Shown piece after piece: positions 34,146-43,966 of a DNA stretch of 64,000 nt. The position numbers were made by a program, and so were the translations under genes. How positions within the stretch are numbered: the first letter of the stretch is position 1; the number at the start of each line of letters is the position of its first letter. A model generated the notes under the pieces. That model saw only the letters and a program-made list of their open reading frames with translations. It was not told where the DNA came from and searched no databases. This DNA comes from VAZQ01 sp036557665 (GTDB lineage Bacteria; Pseudomonadota; Alphaproteobacteria; Rhizobiales; Xanthobacteraceae): positions 58,562 to 122,561 of the forward strand of contig DATBHG010000130.1 in the NCBI GenBank assembly GCA_036557665.1, written 5' to 3'.

Positions 34146-34323
34146 CGGTTTCGGACTCATTGTGCCTCTGGTTGGCCATGGCGGACAAAGCGGTCGAGCA
34201 GATCGGCTTATGGCCGCTTTCGGCACTGCATCGAAGCAACGCCTCGCGCCGGTAGTACAGAGACGGCTCTCTGCTCTCCCGGACGATATGCTAAGGTGTG
34301 GTCGTCGAGTTGAGGACTGAGCC

Positions 34324-35316
34324 ATGAAGCGGCGGGACTTCATCACACTGCTCGGCAACGCGGCAGTTGCGTGGCCGCTCGGCGCGCGAGCGCAACAGCC
34401 CGACCGGTTGGTGCGGATCGGTCTGCTGATGATGTATGCCGAGAGCGACGTAAAGGGACAGGCCTTCGCCGCTGCATTCCGTGAGGGGCTGCATAAGCTC
34501 GGGTGGACGGAGGGCCACAACGTCCGGTTAGAGTACCGTTGGGCCACGTCCGAGATGGAGACCATTCAGCGATTTGCTGCCGAGCTCGTCGCCCTGCAAC
34601 CCGATCTCATCCTTTCGTCAAGCGCACCCACCACTGCGGCGCTCGTTCAGAAAACCCGCGTCATTCCTATTATTTTCGGCAATCTTATCGATCCGGTCGG
34701 CAGCGGTTTCGTCGCGAGTCTCGCGCAACCCGGCGGCAACATCACCGGATTCGTCAATTTTGGAGCCTCAATGGGAGGCAAGTGGCTGGATCTGCTCAAG
34801 CAGGTTGCGCCGCACGTCACGAGAGCTGCTGCTTTGTTCGATCCGGAGGCAGCCCCGTATATCGAACCCTACGTGGACCAGTTCAAGGCTGCGGCGCCGT
34901 CACTGGGCGTGGAGGCTACCGCAGCCCCGGTTCGCGACCTGTCCGAGCTCGACGCCGCCATTGCGGCGCAGGCACGCGAGCCCAATGGCGGGCTTATCGT
35001 GATGCCGGATGGCTTCATGTTCGCGCATGGCGCGCAGGTGACCTCGCTGGCGGCTCGCTACCGGCTCCCTGCCGTTTATTTTTTTCATTCCTTTGCCGAG
35101 CTCGGCGGGCTGCTGTCATATGGAAATGACATCGTCGACAATTATCGCCGCGCGGCCACTTACGCGGACAGGATCTTGAAGGGCGAGAAGCCGAGCGATC
35201 TTCCCGTCCAGCTCCCAGTCAAGTTTGAGCTGGTCATCAATCTAAAGACGGCCAAGGCACTCGGCCTCAAAGTTCCAGAAGCGCTGAGCGGAGCCGCCGC
35301 CCAGGTGATCGAATGA
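34324..35316 (+). CDS. ABC transporter substrate-binding protein (DUF534/TrpX-like), Tat-type signal
   Basis: This 330-aa periplasmic protein begins MKRRDFITLLGNAAVAWPLGARAQQ; the RRDFI pattern suggests Tat export. It has the DUF534-like binding fold with family segments DLILSSSAPTTAALVQ, IPIIFGNLIDPVGSGFV, ASLAQPGGNITGF and, near the end, FELVINLKTAKALGL. It is related to the pair at 55.9-57.8 kb. Its C-terminus (VPEALSGAAAQVIE) departs from the usual ADEVIE ending. No transporter partners are adjacent, as is normal for this expanded family. Confidence 0.87.
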   Translation: MKRRDFITLLGNAAVAWPLGARAQQPDRLVRIGLLMMYAESDVKGQAFAAAFREGLHKLGWTEGHNVRLEYRWATSEMETIQRFAAELVALQPDLILSSSAPTTAALVQKTRVIPIIFGNLIDPVGSGFVASLAQPGGNITGFVNFGASMGGKWLDLLKQVAPHVTRAAALFDPEAAPYIEPYVDQFKAAAPSLGVEATAAPVRDLSELDAAIAAQAREPNGGLIVMPDGFMFAHGAQVTSLAARYRLPAVYFFHSFAELGGLLSYGNDIVDNYRRAATYADRILKGEKPSDLPVQLPVKFELVINLKTAKALGLKVPEALSGAAAQVIE

Positions 35317-35408
35317 GTGACTCCTGGCGGCAGGGAGCCGTAGGCCGGAATGCCGGTCCGGTTCTGTACGGGCGCGCGCGATGAAACGCGCATCCGGACC
35401 GCAGCACT

Positions 35409-36596
35409 CTAACCCGCGCGATTGAGAAAGACGGGCAGTCCCAGCTTGTTGGCGTACATGGGGCGGTACCGCTCGGTGTTGTAGCTGCTTGCGACGTCCA
35501 CTTGGCGCGGCCCGAGCTTGGGGTCCGGGATGGAGACCAGCTCGTAACGACCGCCGACCAGCGCCGACATGAGCCCGCTCTTGCCATCCAGCATGGCGTC
35601 GTAGGCCATGTTGCCGAAGGTAATGCCGACGAGCTTGTCGACGAAGTCCGGGTCTCCCGAGCGCAGGTCGTAGGTGAGGTCCGAAGTGATCGTCTCCTCC
35701 CCGGTGCGCCGCTTGATCTCGTCCGCAAGCGATTCGGCCACGCTCGCTTTCTTGCGGTGGCCGTATGCATCCGGCTCACCGTATTCCTGCGTCTCGTAAC
35801 CCTCCCATCGGGCGCCCTCGCTGAGCACGACCAGCGCGTAGCTGCTCGGGTTTGCCCGCTTCTCCTGGACCAGCAGCTGGATGAGCCTGTCAAGATCGAC
35901 CTTGTATTCGGGAATGGCACAGCGGATGGAGGTCACGTATGCGGTATGGAGCGCGGTAAACCCGGCATCCCGGCCGAAGACGCGGAAAATCCCGATCCGC
36001 TCGTGCGAGGCTACGGTCGTGCGCTGGCGCTGGATCGCATCGGAGGCGCGGCTGATCGCTGTCGAGAAGCCGATGCAGTACTCGGTGTTACGGACGTCGT
36101 TATCCATCGTCTTCGGGATGGCGATGATCTTGACACCCAGCTGGTTCAGCTTGCTCGCGTAGCTGAGCGTGTCGTCGCCGCCGATGGCCACCAGATGCTC
36201 GATACCGAGGCCCGACAGGTTAGCCAGCACTTGTCGGGAGAGGTCCCAGGTCTTGCCGGTGGCGCCACGCCTGTTGCTCGGGGATGCCGGAAACTCCTGC
36301 CCGGCGAGGTGATCCGGAAGCTTCTGCATTCTGGATGGATTGGTGCGACTCGAATGCAGCACCGTGCCGCCGTGCCGGTCGATGACCCGGGTGTTCTCGC
36401 GGTCGAGAACAGTGACGTAGCGACGCCTGCTGTCGGGATCCTCGAGGTTCAGATGGGTGAGCGCTTCCCAGCCGCGGCGAAGGCCGACGAGCTCGATATC
36501 GTTCTCGCTGCTGCGGTAGGCGATCGTTTTTATGACCGCGTTGAGCCCGGGCACATCCCCGCCGCCGGTAAGAATGCCGATGCGCTTTTTCGCCAT
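35409..36596 (-). CDS. 6-phosphofructokinase, predicted pyrophosphate-dependent
   Basis: The protein (about 395 aa) phosphorylates fructose 6-phosphate in glycolysis. Numbered from the first in-frame ATG (36602), the N-terminal loop is GILTGGGDVPGLNA, the phosphoryl-donor loop reads IGGDDTL (141-144) and the catalytic loop PKTMDND (163-169). Asp in place of Gly after GGD, plus Lys in PKTxDND in place of PGTIDND, is the residue pair linked to PPi rather than ATP use. The ATG at 36596 has AGGGG at a 6-nt spacer, better than the ATG at 36602. It diverges from glycogen phosphorylase. Confidence 0.88.
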   Translation of the reverse strand: MAKKRIGILTGGGDVPGLNAVIKTIAYRSSENDIELVGLRRGWEALTHLNLEDPDSRRRYVTVLDRENTRVIDRHGGTVLHSSRTNPSRMQKLPDHLAGQEFPASPSNRRGATGKTWDLSRQVLANLSGLGIEHLVAIGGDDTLSYASKLNQLGVKIIAIPKTMDNDVRNTEYCIGFSTAISRASDAIQRQRTTVASHERIGIFRVFGRDAGFTALHTAYVTSIRCAIPEYKVDLDRLIQLLVQEKRANPSSYALVVLSEGARWEGYETQEYGEPDAYGHRKKASVAESLADEIKRRTGEETITSDLTYDLRSGDPDFVDKLVGITFGNMAYDAMLDGKSGLMSALVGGRYELVSIPDPKLGPRQVDVASSYNTERYRPMYANKLGLPVFLNRAG

Positions 36597-37026
36597 GATC
36601 ATCCCCTAACGCCAGCGCCGAAATGTGGTTTCAGGCGTACAGATAATTGATCGGATTGCCGGGCCTCAGCCTGGTCGGACTCCCGAGGTCAGCGGTTCGG
36701 TGCCGCCCGTCGGCATTCAACGGACGGCAGTGCCGGCGTTTACCGGTTTGCCCGACGCTCGGTGCGCGTGCCTGAGCGGCGACCGCCGGCACCTGCCGCA
36801 CGAGGTGGCGCTGCCTCCCTGCCGGGGCTTTGGGCGACATCCTAGCACAGCGGCGCGGCGAGTCTCGCGGCAGCGGTGCAGACCTGATAATGAGACCGCA
36901 TAATGCAATCGCATCGATGATCGGCCGGTGGCCCCGACCTGTGAGCGCGGATCGGTCTCATGGCCGGTCTCAAACCAGCTCCCGGCCGCCCGACGGGCCG
37001 GGATGACATGAATTCGAATGCAGTGA
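36597..37026. promoter_or_regulatory. Divergent intergenic region between PFK and glycogen phosphorylase
   Basis: No gene is supported in this 430-bp spacer. It must hold the promoters of both carbon-metabolism genes. A small palindrome, CCCGGCC (36981-36987) with GGCCGGG (36996-37002), precedes a GATGAC motif resembling REP-type repeats. No regulator site could be identified by eye. Confidence 0.4.
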
Positions 37027-39564
37027 ATGAACAAGCCCGAAGTCAACATGATCGGCATTGCCGAGAAACCTGACCCGCAGCACACGGGTGCCGGAAAGGC
37101 AATCAGTGCTACGGCCTCGGACGAGGACCAGATTGCCGAAATCAAGAGCGCCGTCCTCGCCAAGTTGACGCTTGCAGTCGGCAAGGATCCGGCAGCGGCG
37201 ACCGACCGGGACTGGTTCGTCGCTGCGGCGCTTACCGTTCGCGACCGCGTCATCCATCGCTGGCTCACCGCCGAACGCGCGAGCCGCCGAAAGGGCCGTA
37301 AACGCGTCTACTATCTCTCGCTCGAATTCCTGATCGGCCGCCTGTTCGACGAAGCGCTCGGGAATTTGCAGCTCGGCGAAATCGTCAATGCGGCCCTTGG
37401 CGACCTGGGCGTCGATCTTGGGAGGCTGCGGGCCTCGGAGCCGGATGCTGCGCTCGGCAATGGCGGGCTCGGCCGCCTTGCCGCGTGTTTCCTGGAGAGC
37501 ATGGCGACTCTGGGCATCCCGGCTTGCGGCTACGGCATCCGCTACGATCACGGCCTGTTCCGCCAAGTGATCCGGGATGGATGGCAGCAAGAGTATCCGG
37601 AGGAATGGCTGTCGTTCGGCAACCCCTGGGAGCTCGAGCGCCCGGAGGTCATCTACGACGTCCGTTTCGGCGGCCGTGTCGAGCAAACGATCGGACCTCG
37701 CGGCATTGCCCATCCGGTCTGGCATCCCGGAGAGACAATCGAAGCCGTGGCCTACGATACTCCGGTCGTGGGATGGCGGGGCAGGCACGTCAATGTCGTG
37801 CGGCTATGGTCGGCGCGCGCCCCGGACCCGTTGCGGCTCGACACGTTCAATCAGGGCGAGCATGTGGCGGCGCTGTCGGAGCAGGCGCGCGCGGAGGCAA
37901 TCTCGAAGGTTCTCTACCCCAGCGACGAGAGCCCGGCGGGGCAGGAGTTGCGGCTGCGGCAAGAATATTTTTTCGTGTCCGCCTCGCTGCAGGATCTCGT
38001 ATCACGGCATCTCTCCACCGACGGCGACATTCATCTGCTGCCCGACTGCGCTGCCGTTCAGCTCAACGACACACACCCGAGCATCGCCGTCCCCGAGCTG
38101 ATGCGAATCCTCATCGATCTCTACGGACTGCCGTGGGACGAGGCCTGGCGGATCTGTGTCGAGACCCTGTCATACACCAATCACACGCTGCTGCCGGAAG
38201 CACTCGAGAGCTGGCCGCTGGCGCTGCTGGAACGCATGCTGCCGAGGCACGTGGAGATCATCTATCGCATCAACGAGCAGCACCTGCAGCTTGCGCGAGC
38301 CGGACATCCTGCCGACCAGCATTTGCCCGCCGCGGTCTCGCTGATCGACGAGCGCGGCGGTCAACGGGTGCGCATGGGGCATCTCGCGTTCGTCGGCTCG
38401 CACCGTATCAACGGGGTCTCCGCGCTGCACACCGGGCTGATGCGACAGACCACTTTCGCCGAGCTCCACCGGCTTTACCCAGACCGTATCGTCAACAAGA
38501 CGAACGGCATCAGCTTCCGGCGCTGGCTGATGCAGGCCAACCCCGGCTTGACCAAGCTGCTGCGCGATGTCTGCGGTGCTGTCGTGCTGGACGACCAGTC
38601 GGCGATGGCCCGCCTCGCCGCGCAGATCGACGATACGGCGCTACAAGCGCGCTTCGCGAGCATCAAGCGCAGCAACAAGGCGACGCTCGGGCACCTCATT
38701 TATCAGCGGCTGGGATTTCAGGTCGATCCGGATGCCCTGTTCGACGTGCAGATCAAACGAATCCATGAATACAAACGGCAGTTGCTCAATCTCCTGGAAA
38801 CGATCGCTCTCTACATGGAAATGCGCGCCGAGCCCGAGCGAAACTGGGTGCCTCGGGTGAAGATTTTCGCCGGCAAGGCGGCAGCGAGCTACACCCAGGC
38901 GAAATTGATCATCAAGCTCGCCAATGATGTGGCAGCGGTCGTGAACAACGATCCGGCGATTCGCGATCTGCTCAAGGTCGCCTTCCTTCCGAACTACAAC
39001 GTGAGCTTGGCCGAATCGATCATTCCGGCGGCCGACTTGTCCGAGCAGATCTCGACCGCCGGGATGGAGGCGTCCGGCACCGGCAGCATGAAGCTCGCCC
39101 TCAATGGCGCGCTTACAATCGGCACGCTCGACGGCGCCACGGTCGAGATCCGCGATCACGTCGGCGCCGACAATATTTTCATCTTCGGGCTCACGGCGCA
39201 CGAGGTGGAGGCGCGCCGACGCCAGGGGCTCGACGCGGTGTCCACCATCGCCGGCTCGCCGCGGCTCGCCCAGGCGATTGCCGCGCTCGAATCGGGTCTG
39301 CTCACGGGCGGCGACCTGGGGCGATTTACGCCGCTCGCGAATGCCCTGCGTTGGCACGACTATTACATGGTCACCGCGGATTTCGACGCCTATTACCTCG
39401 CGCAACGCCGGATCGCCGAGCTGTGGCAAACAAAGTCCGCCTGGGCCCGCATGAGCATGCTCAACGTCGCCAGGATGGGCTGGTTCTCCTCCGACCGATC
39501 GATCGGTGAATATGCCCGGGACATCTGGAATGTGCCGGCCGAGCCGTTTGTCCCCTCCGTGTGA
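37027..39564 (+). CDS. glgP: Glycogen/starch/alpha-glucan phosphorylase
   Basis: This 845-aa PLP-dependent enzyme releases glucose 1-phosphate from glycogen. Family segments are visible throughout: RVYYLSLEFLIGR, LGNGGLGRLAACF, the GIRYDHGLFRQ active-site gate, VQLNDTHPSIAVPELMR, NKTNGISFRRWL, IKRIHEYKRQLLN and the PLP-lysine region EASGTGSMKLALNG followed by GTLDGATVEI. Length and order are normal. The start ATG 37027 has only a weak ribosome-binding site; ATG 37048 is a possible alternative. It diverges from a PPi-type PFK, which suggests linked control of glycogen breakdown and glycolytic flux (an inference). Confidence 0.95.
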   Translation: MNKPEVNMIGIAEKPDPQHTGAGKAISATASDEDQIAEIKSAVLAKLTLAVGKDPAAATDRDWFVAAALTVRDRVIHRWLTAERASRRKGRKRVYYLSLEFLIGRLFDEALGNLQLGEIVNAALGDLGVDLGRLRASEPDAALGNGGLGRLAACFLESMATLGIPACGYGIRYDHGLFRQVIRDGWQQEYPEEWLSFGNPWELERPEVIYDVRFGGRVEQTIGPRGIAHPVWHPGETIEAVAYDTPVVGWRGRHVNVVRLWSARAPDPLRLDTFNQGEHVAALSEQARAEAISKVLYPSDESPAGQELRLRQEYFFVSASLQDLVSRHLSTDGDIHLLPDCAAVQLNDTHPSIAVPELMRILIDLYGLPWDEAWRICVETLSYTNHTLLPEALESWPLALLERMLPRHVEIIYRINEQHLQLARAGHPADQHLPAAVSLIDERGGQRVRMGHLAFVGSHRINGVSALHTGLMRQTTFAELHRLYPDRIVNKTNGISFRRWLMQANPGLTKLLRDVCGAVVLDDQSAMARLAAQIDDTALQARFASIKRSNKATLGHLIYQRLGFQVDPDALFDVQIKRIHEYKRQLLNLLETIALYMEMRAEPERNWVPRVKIFAGKAAASYTQAKLIIKLANDVAAVVNNDPAIRDLLKVAFLPNYNVSLAESIIPAADLSEQISTAGMEASGTGSMKLALNGALTIGTLDGATVEIRDHVGADNIFIFGLTAHEVEARRRQGLDAVSTIAGSPRLAQAIAALESGLLTGGDLGRFTPLANALRWHDYYMVTADFDAYYLAQRRIAELWQTKSAWARMSMLNVARMGWFSSDRSIGEYARDIWNVPAEPFVPSV

Positions 39565-39595
39565 GCTCCGCTATTCCACAGTACTCCCCATGCAA

Positions 39596-40306
39596 TTACG
39601 AGCTTGATGCTTGCTGCGCCGCCACCGCATCGTGGACGGCGCGACAATGCCGCACGATGCTCGCCTGCGATGCGACGAATCGTCTGAGCGGAGTCTCGAT
39701 TTCGAAGAAGTAGATATTGGCGATGAAAGCATAAATCCCGGCGTCGATGCTGGTCGGCTTCGGTCCGTGCACATAGCCGTTGGCCGGGACGAGACGGGCC
39801 AGCACTTGCAAGTCGCCGAGCCCACGCGCGTAGGCCGCGTCCGGGGCGTAGCGGCCGATGCCCTGGAAGTGATAGCGCTGAAAATTGAACTCGCGCGCCT
39901 TGCGCAGCCCGGCCTCGGTCAGACTCGGGTGCTGCTCGAGGAGCGCGTCGCGGAACAGCGGCCAGAACCGCTCGTCCTGCCAGCGCGAATACGACATGAC
40001 CCAATAGAGGTCGTCGAGCATGCGCGTGACCAGGTGCGTCGTATCGCGCTGGTCTGCATCGAGACCGTCGTCGATGGTCAGCCGGTGCTTGCGAATGAGG
40101 TGGGCGATGATCGTGTCGCTGTCGCCGATCGTCTCCGCATCGTCGGTGATATAGGGCAGCTGGCCGCGCGGCGCCGAGGAAGCGTCGAAAACATGCTCGT
40201 GACGGAACGGGACACCGGTGAGCCGCAGAAAAGCGAAGACCTTGAGGCCATAGGCATTGTTGTCGGCAACGCCGAACAGCCCCGGATAGGAATAGAGGGT
40301 GAGCAT
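39596..40306 (-). CDS. Glutathione S-transferase family protein, metaxin/Faxc-like
   Basis: This 236-aa cytosolic protein has a thioredoxin-like N-terminal domain (MLTLYSYPGLFGVADNN, LPYITDDAETIGDSDTII with the conserved Glu-Thr-Ile-Gly-Asp-Ser-Asp glutathione-site segment) and an all-helical C-terminal domain (RMLDDLYWVMSYSRWQDERFW, TSIDAGIYAFIANIYF). This composition fits the GST/metaxin-like (failed axon connections) group more than classical detoxifying GSTs. GGGG precedes the ATG. The open frame continues far upstream antisense to the RND pump, without similarity. It is convergent with glgP, 31 bp away. Confidence 0.85.
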   Translation of the reverse strand: MLTLYSYPGLFGVADNNAYGLKVFAFLRLTGVPFRHEHVFDASSAPRGQLPYITDDAETIGDSDTIIAHLIRKHRLTIDDGLDADQRDTTHLVTRMLDDLYWVMSYSRWQDERFWPLFRDALLEQHPSLTEAGLRKAREFNFQRYHFQGIGRYAPDAAYARGLGDLQVLARLVPANGYVHGPKPTSIDAGIYAFIANIYFFEIETPLRRFVASQASIVRHCRAVHDAVAAQQASSS

Positions 40307-40618
40307 GGAATTCCCCCGCATCAGGCCGGCGAAGAATAGCATAAAGGGCGACTGCTCGACCGCCGCAGGCATCCGTTCATTCAAAACCGCGGGCGCGGGA
40401 ACGCAGACGGCGCGGTTGTGTGTCCCGGATGCGGCGCGGCGCGAGCGCCCATTGGCGGAGGCCGGCCATGACCGCGGATCATTCCAAATGGTCGAGACAT
40501 GCTGTAGGGCTCGTCGAGAAGGGCGCGAAAAACGCGGACAAAGTGTCGCGTGGCCGCCGACTGCTCTCGTAGCCTGGAATCTGGTGGATAGAGTTCGCGC
40601 CCGGAGGGAGCACCGCCT
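40307..40618. other. Gene-free divergent spacer between GST and RND genes
   Basis: I see no gene in these 312 bp. Short open frames here have no family features and unusual composition. The region must contain the GST and RND promoters; a GGAGGGAG ribosome-binding site for the RND gene is visible at its right end. Confidence 0.5.
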
Positions 40619-43600
40619 GTGCTGAAGGGGATCGTCACGTTTGCCTTGACCCGGCGGCCCATCGTTCTGTTGGGCTTGCTGGTGTTCATCGCGGCGGGTG
40701 TTGCTGCGCTCTTGCGGCTCAATATCGAGGCTTATCCGAATCCTGCCCCGGTGATCCTGGAAATTACGGCGCAGTCCGCCGGCCAGTCGGCCGAGGAAAT
40801 GGAGCGGTATTACACAATTCCGATAGAGGTCGGGCTCGCTGCCACTCCCGGGGTCGACGTGATCCGCTCCACGTCGTTTTACGGCCTGTCGTTCGTGCGC
40901 GTCGTGTTCCAGTACGGCATCGATTACTACTTCGCGCTCACGCAAACGGCCATCAATCTGCAGCAGAACGTCAGTCTGCCGAATAACGTCACGCCGCAGA
41001 TCCAAGGCACCAGCCTGGTCGGCGAGATATTCCGCTATCAGCTGGTCGGACCTCCGCATTTCGGGTTGACCAACCTGCGCACCATTCAGGACTGGGTGCT
41101 GCAGCGCCGCCTCCTCACGGTTCCGGGGGTGGTGCAGGTCAATACCTGGGGCGGGACGACCAAGGAGTACGAGGTCGAGGTCGATCTCAACAAGCTCGAT
41201 GCCTACAACGTGACATTGCCGCAGGTGATCAGCGCCCTCGGCAACGCCAACATCAATGTCGGCGGCCGGACCATCAATGTCGGCCAGCAGTCCGTGAATA
41301 TTCGAGGCGTCGGCCTGATGAACAGCGGCGGCGCCGCGGACATCACCCAAGGCTACAAGGTCGGCGACATCGAGAACGTCCTGCTGTCGCAGTTCCAGGG
41401 AAATCCGATCCTCGTGAAGGACGTTGCTCGCGTCTATGTCGGCAATGTGCCGCGGCTCGGCAAGGCCGGACGCGACCGGGAGGACGACGTCATCGAGGCG
41501 ATCGTGATCATGAACCGGACGCTGCACACCAATGACGTCGTGGCGCGTGTCAAAGAGGCCGTGGAGAAGATCAATAGCGACGGCAGCCTGCCGCCCGGAG
41601 TGCGGCTGGTTCCGTTCTACGATCGCATGACGCTCGTCAACGTCACCACCAGCACCGTTCTGCACAATCTGCTGTTTGGCTGCCTCCTGATCTTCTTCAT
41701 TCAGTGGATCTTTCTCGGCGACCTGCGCAGCGCCATCATCGTTGGTGCCAACATTCCGTTTGCCCTGTTCTTCAGCATCATCATCCTGGTCGTGCGTAAC
41801 GAGGATGCAAACCTGTTGTCGGTCGGCGCGGTCGATTTCGGCATCATCGTCGATGCGGCGGTAATCCTGGTCGAGAACATCTATCGTAATTTCGAGGCGC
41901 CGCCGGAGCAGAGGCAGCAGCTTCTGCAGGACCTCTCGGAGGGACGCTGGGGAGCCGATCCAACGGTCGAGGGCAGAGCCGCGCGGATCTGGACCCAACG
42001 GTTGCGGCTCATTCTGGTCAGTGCGTTGCAGGTCGACCGGGCGGTATTCTTCTCCACCGCGATCATCGTCGCGGCGTTCATTCCCTTGTTCACCATGCAG
42101 GGCGTGGAAGGACAGATCTTCAGCCCGATGGCGCGCACCTACGGCTATGCACTGGTGGGAGCGCTGATCGCGACCTTCACGGTGACGCCTTGCCTTGCCT
42201 CGCTGCTTCTGCCGGAGCACGTCCGGGAGGTCGAGACGTTTCTGGTGCGAACGTTGCGCTCGATCTACACGCCGGTGCTGCGGTGGTCGCTCGACCATCG
42301 CAGTGTCACAGTCGCGATAGGTCTCATTTTCCTCATCGGTACCGGATTGCTAGGCTCCCGCCTGGGCAGCGAGTTCCTGCCGGCGCTGGAGGAAGGCAAC
42401 CTCTGGATCCGCGCCGCCATGCCGCCGACCATATCGCTGGAGGCCGGCATGCCGATCGTGGACAAGATCCGCTCGATGCTGCTCAAGCACCCCGAAGTGA
42501 TTACGGTGGTCTCCCAGCACGGGCGGCCGGATAACGGCAGCGATGCCGCCGGGTTCTTCAATGCGGAATTCTTCGTGCCGCTCAAGCCGTTCGAGGAGTG
42601 GGCTCCCGGAAGGACGAAGGAGAAGCTGATCGAGGACCTGCAGAAGGAGCTTGCCAACGAGTTCGTCGGCGTCGGATTCAACTTCTCCCAGTACATTCAG
42701 GACAATGTCGAGGAAGGGCTATCCGGCGTCAAAGGTGCCAATTCCGTCAAGATCATCGGTCCCGATCTCGCGACGCTGGAGCGCGTCGCCGAGCAGGCCA
42801 TGGGCGAGATGGCCCAGGTCCGCGGGGTTACCGACCTCGGGATCTTCCGCGTGCTGGGGCAGCCAAATCTGAACATCCGGGTCGATCGCGAAAAGGCCGC
42901 GCGCTACGGCATGAACGTGAGCGACGTCAACGCGGTCGTGCAGGCGGCGTTGGGAGGCACCGTGGCCACCACCCTCCTGGAAGCCGATCGTCAGTTCAAC
43001 GTCACCGTGCGGCTTGCGCCCGAATACCGCGACAGTCTGGAAGCGGTTCGCAGGATCAAGGTTGCCACGATGACCAACGCCGGAAATGCCTACATTCCGC
43101 TGAGCGAGCTTGCATCGATCTCGCTCGATACCGGGGCCTCCTACATATTCCGCGAGCGCAATCAGCGTTTCGTGCCGATCAAGTTCAGCGTGCGTGGGCG
43201 CGACCTTGCGGGCACGGTCGAGGAGGCGCAGGAGCGAATCACGAGGAATGTCCGCCTTCCGAGCGGATACCAGATCCAGTGGGCGGGCGAATTCGAAGGT
43301 CTGCAGAAGGCCAAGCAACGTCTGGCGATAGTCGTTCCGATCAGCTTCGTGCTGATCCTGGTCCTTCTCTACGGGCTGTTCAACTCATTTCGCGACAGCC
43401 TCATGGCCCTGATCGGAATTCCCTTTGCGGTGTCCGGCGGGATTCTGGGACTGTACGTCTCGAACCTGGATTTCAGCATCTCGGCGGCGATCGGCTTTGT
43501 CTCGCTGTTCGGCGTATCGGTGATGAGCGGCATCCTCATCCTCAATCGGTACAACCAGATTGCGGGCCGCGGCCTGAGCACGATCGAGGCGATGCTGCAG

Positions 43601-43837
43601 GCCGTCGAGCAGCAGATGCGCGCCATTCTGATGATGGCGCTATCGGCATGCATCGGTCTGCTTCCTGCCGCGATCTCGACCGGCATCGGCAGCCAGGTGC
43701 AGCGGCCGCTCGCGACTGTCGTCGTAGGCGGCATGCTGATCGGGCCCATCATGTTTCTGATCGTCGTGCCGGCGCTTCAGACCTTCTTCCTGCGCAGCGA
43801 GACCAGGCCGCAAGTGCAGGCCGCCGAGAACGCCTAG
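40619..43837 (+). CDS. RND efflux transporter permease, CzcA/CusA (HME) subfamily, without partner genes
   Basis: The protein (1072 aa) is a full-length inner-membrane RND pump with two repeats of a TM helix plus periplasmic domain. The TM4 proton-relay motif reads VDFGIIVDAAVILVEN (D406, D412, E419), matching the D-D-E set of heavy-metal-efflux pumps. The second-half features SGVKGANSVKIIG and SGGILGLYVSNLDFS also fit. GTG 40619 is the start, with GGAGGGAG 8 nt upstream. Usual CzcB (adaptor) and CzcC (outer membrane) genes are not adjacent. Metal or organic substrate is unknown. Proteins with this sequence can also be multidrug or hydrophobic-compound pumps. Confidence 0.92.
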   Translation: MLKGIVTFALTRRPIVLLGLLVFIAAGVAALLRLNIEAYPNPAPVILEITAQSAGQSAEEMERYYTIPIEVGLAATPGVDVIRSTSFYGLSFVRVVFQYGIDYYFALTQTAINLQQNVSLPNNVTPQIQGTSLVGEIFRYQLVGPPHFGLTNLRTIQDWVLQRRLLTVPGVVQVNTWGGTTKEYEVEVDLNKLDAYNVTLPQVISALGNANINVGGRTINVGQQSVNIRGVGLMNSGGAADITQGYKVGDIENVLLSQFQGNPILVKDVARVYVGNVPRLGKAGRDREDDVIEAIVIMNRTLHTNDVVARVKEAVEKINSDGSLPPGVRLVPFYDRMTLVNVTTSTVLHNLLFGCLLIFFIQWIFLGDLRSAIIVGANIPFALFFSIIILVVRNEDANLLSVGAVDFGIIVDAAVILVENIYRNFEAPPEQRQQLLQDLSEGRWGADPTVEGRAARIWTQRLRLILVSALQVDRAVFFSTAIIVAAFIPLFTMQGVEGQIFSPMARTYGYALVGALIATFTVTPCLASLLLPEHVREVETFLVRTLRSIYTPVLRWSLDHRSVTVAIGLIFLIGTGLLGSRLGSEFLPALEEGNLWIRAAMPPTISLEAGMPIVDKIRSMLLKHPEVITVVSQHGRPDNGSDAAGFFNAEFFVPLKPFEEWAPGRTKEKLIEDLQKELANEFVGVGFNFSQYIQDNVEEGLSGVKGANSVKIIGPDLATLERVAEQAMGEMAQVRGVTDLGIFRVLGQPNLNIRVDREKAARYGMNVSDVNAVVQAALGGTVATTLLEADRQFNVTVRLAPEYRDSLEAVRRIKVATMTNAGNAYIPLSELASISLDTGASYIFRERNQRFVPIKFSVRGRDLAGTVEEAQERITRNVRLPSGYQIQWAGEFEGLQKAKQRLAIVVPISFVLILVLLYGLFNSFRDSLMALIGIPFAVSGGILGLYVSNLDFSISAAIGFVSLFGVSVMSGILILNRYNQIAGRGLSTIEAMLQAVEQQMRAILMMALSACIGLLPAAISTGIGSQVQRPLATVVVGGMLIGPIMFLIVVPALQTFFLRSETRPQVQAAENA

Positions 43838-43966
43838 GGACATTCTCTCATCCGCGATGGCGCTGACAAGCTTCCATCGTCGGAGTGCGTCTATCTATTC
43901 AGCTCCTGGAGAGGTTTGCGGGCACATGGCGCTGATGCGGCACCGGTGACACGGTGTGGTGGCTCG

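Noticed and set aside
33267..34565. A 432-codon minus-strand open frame
   Set aside because: Ser/Arg/Cys-rich sequence with no domain; it is antisense to two small genes and the 5' end of the binding-protein gene.
39596..42298. A 900-codon minus-strand open frame reaching far upstream of the GST gene
   Set aside because: The part beyond 40306 is antisense to the RND pump; its Asp/Arg/His-rich composition has no family features and arises from GC-rich codon positions.
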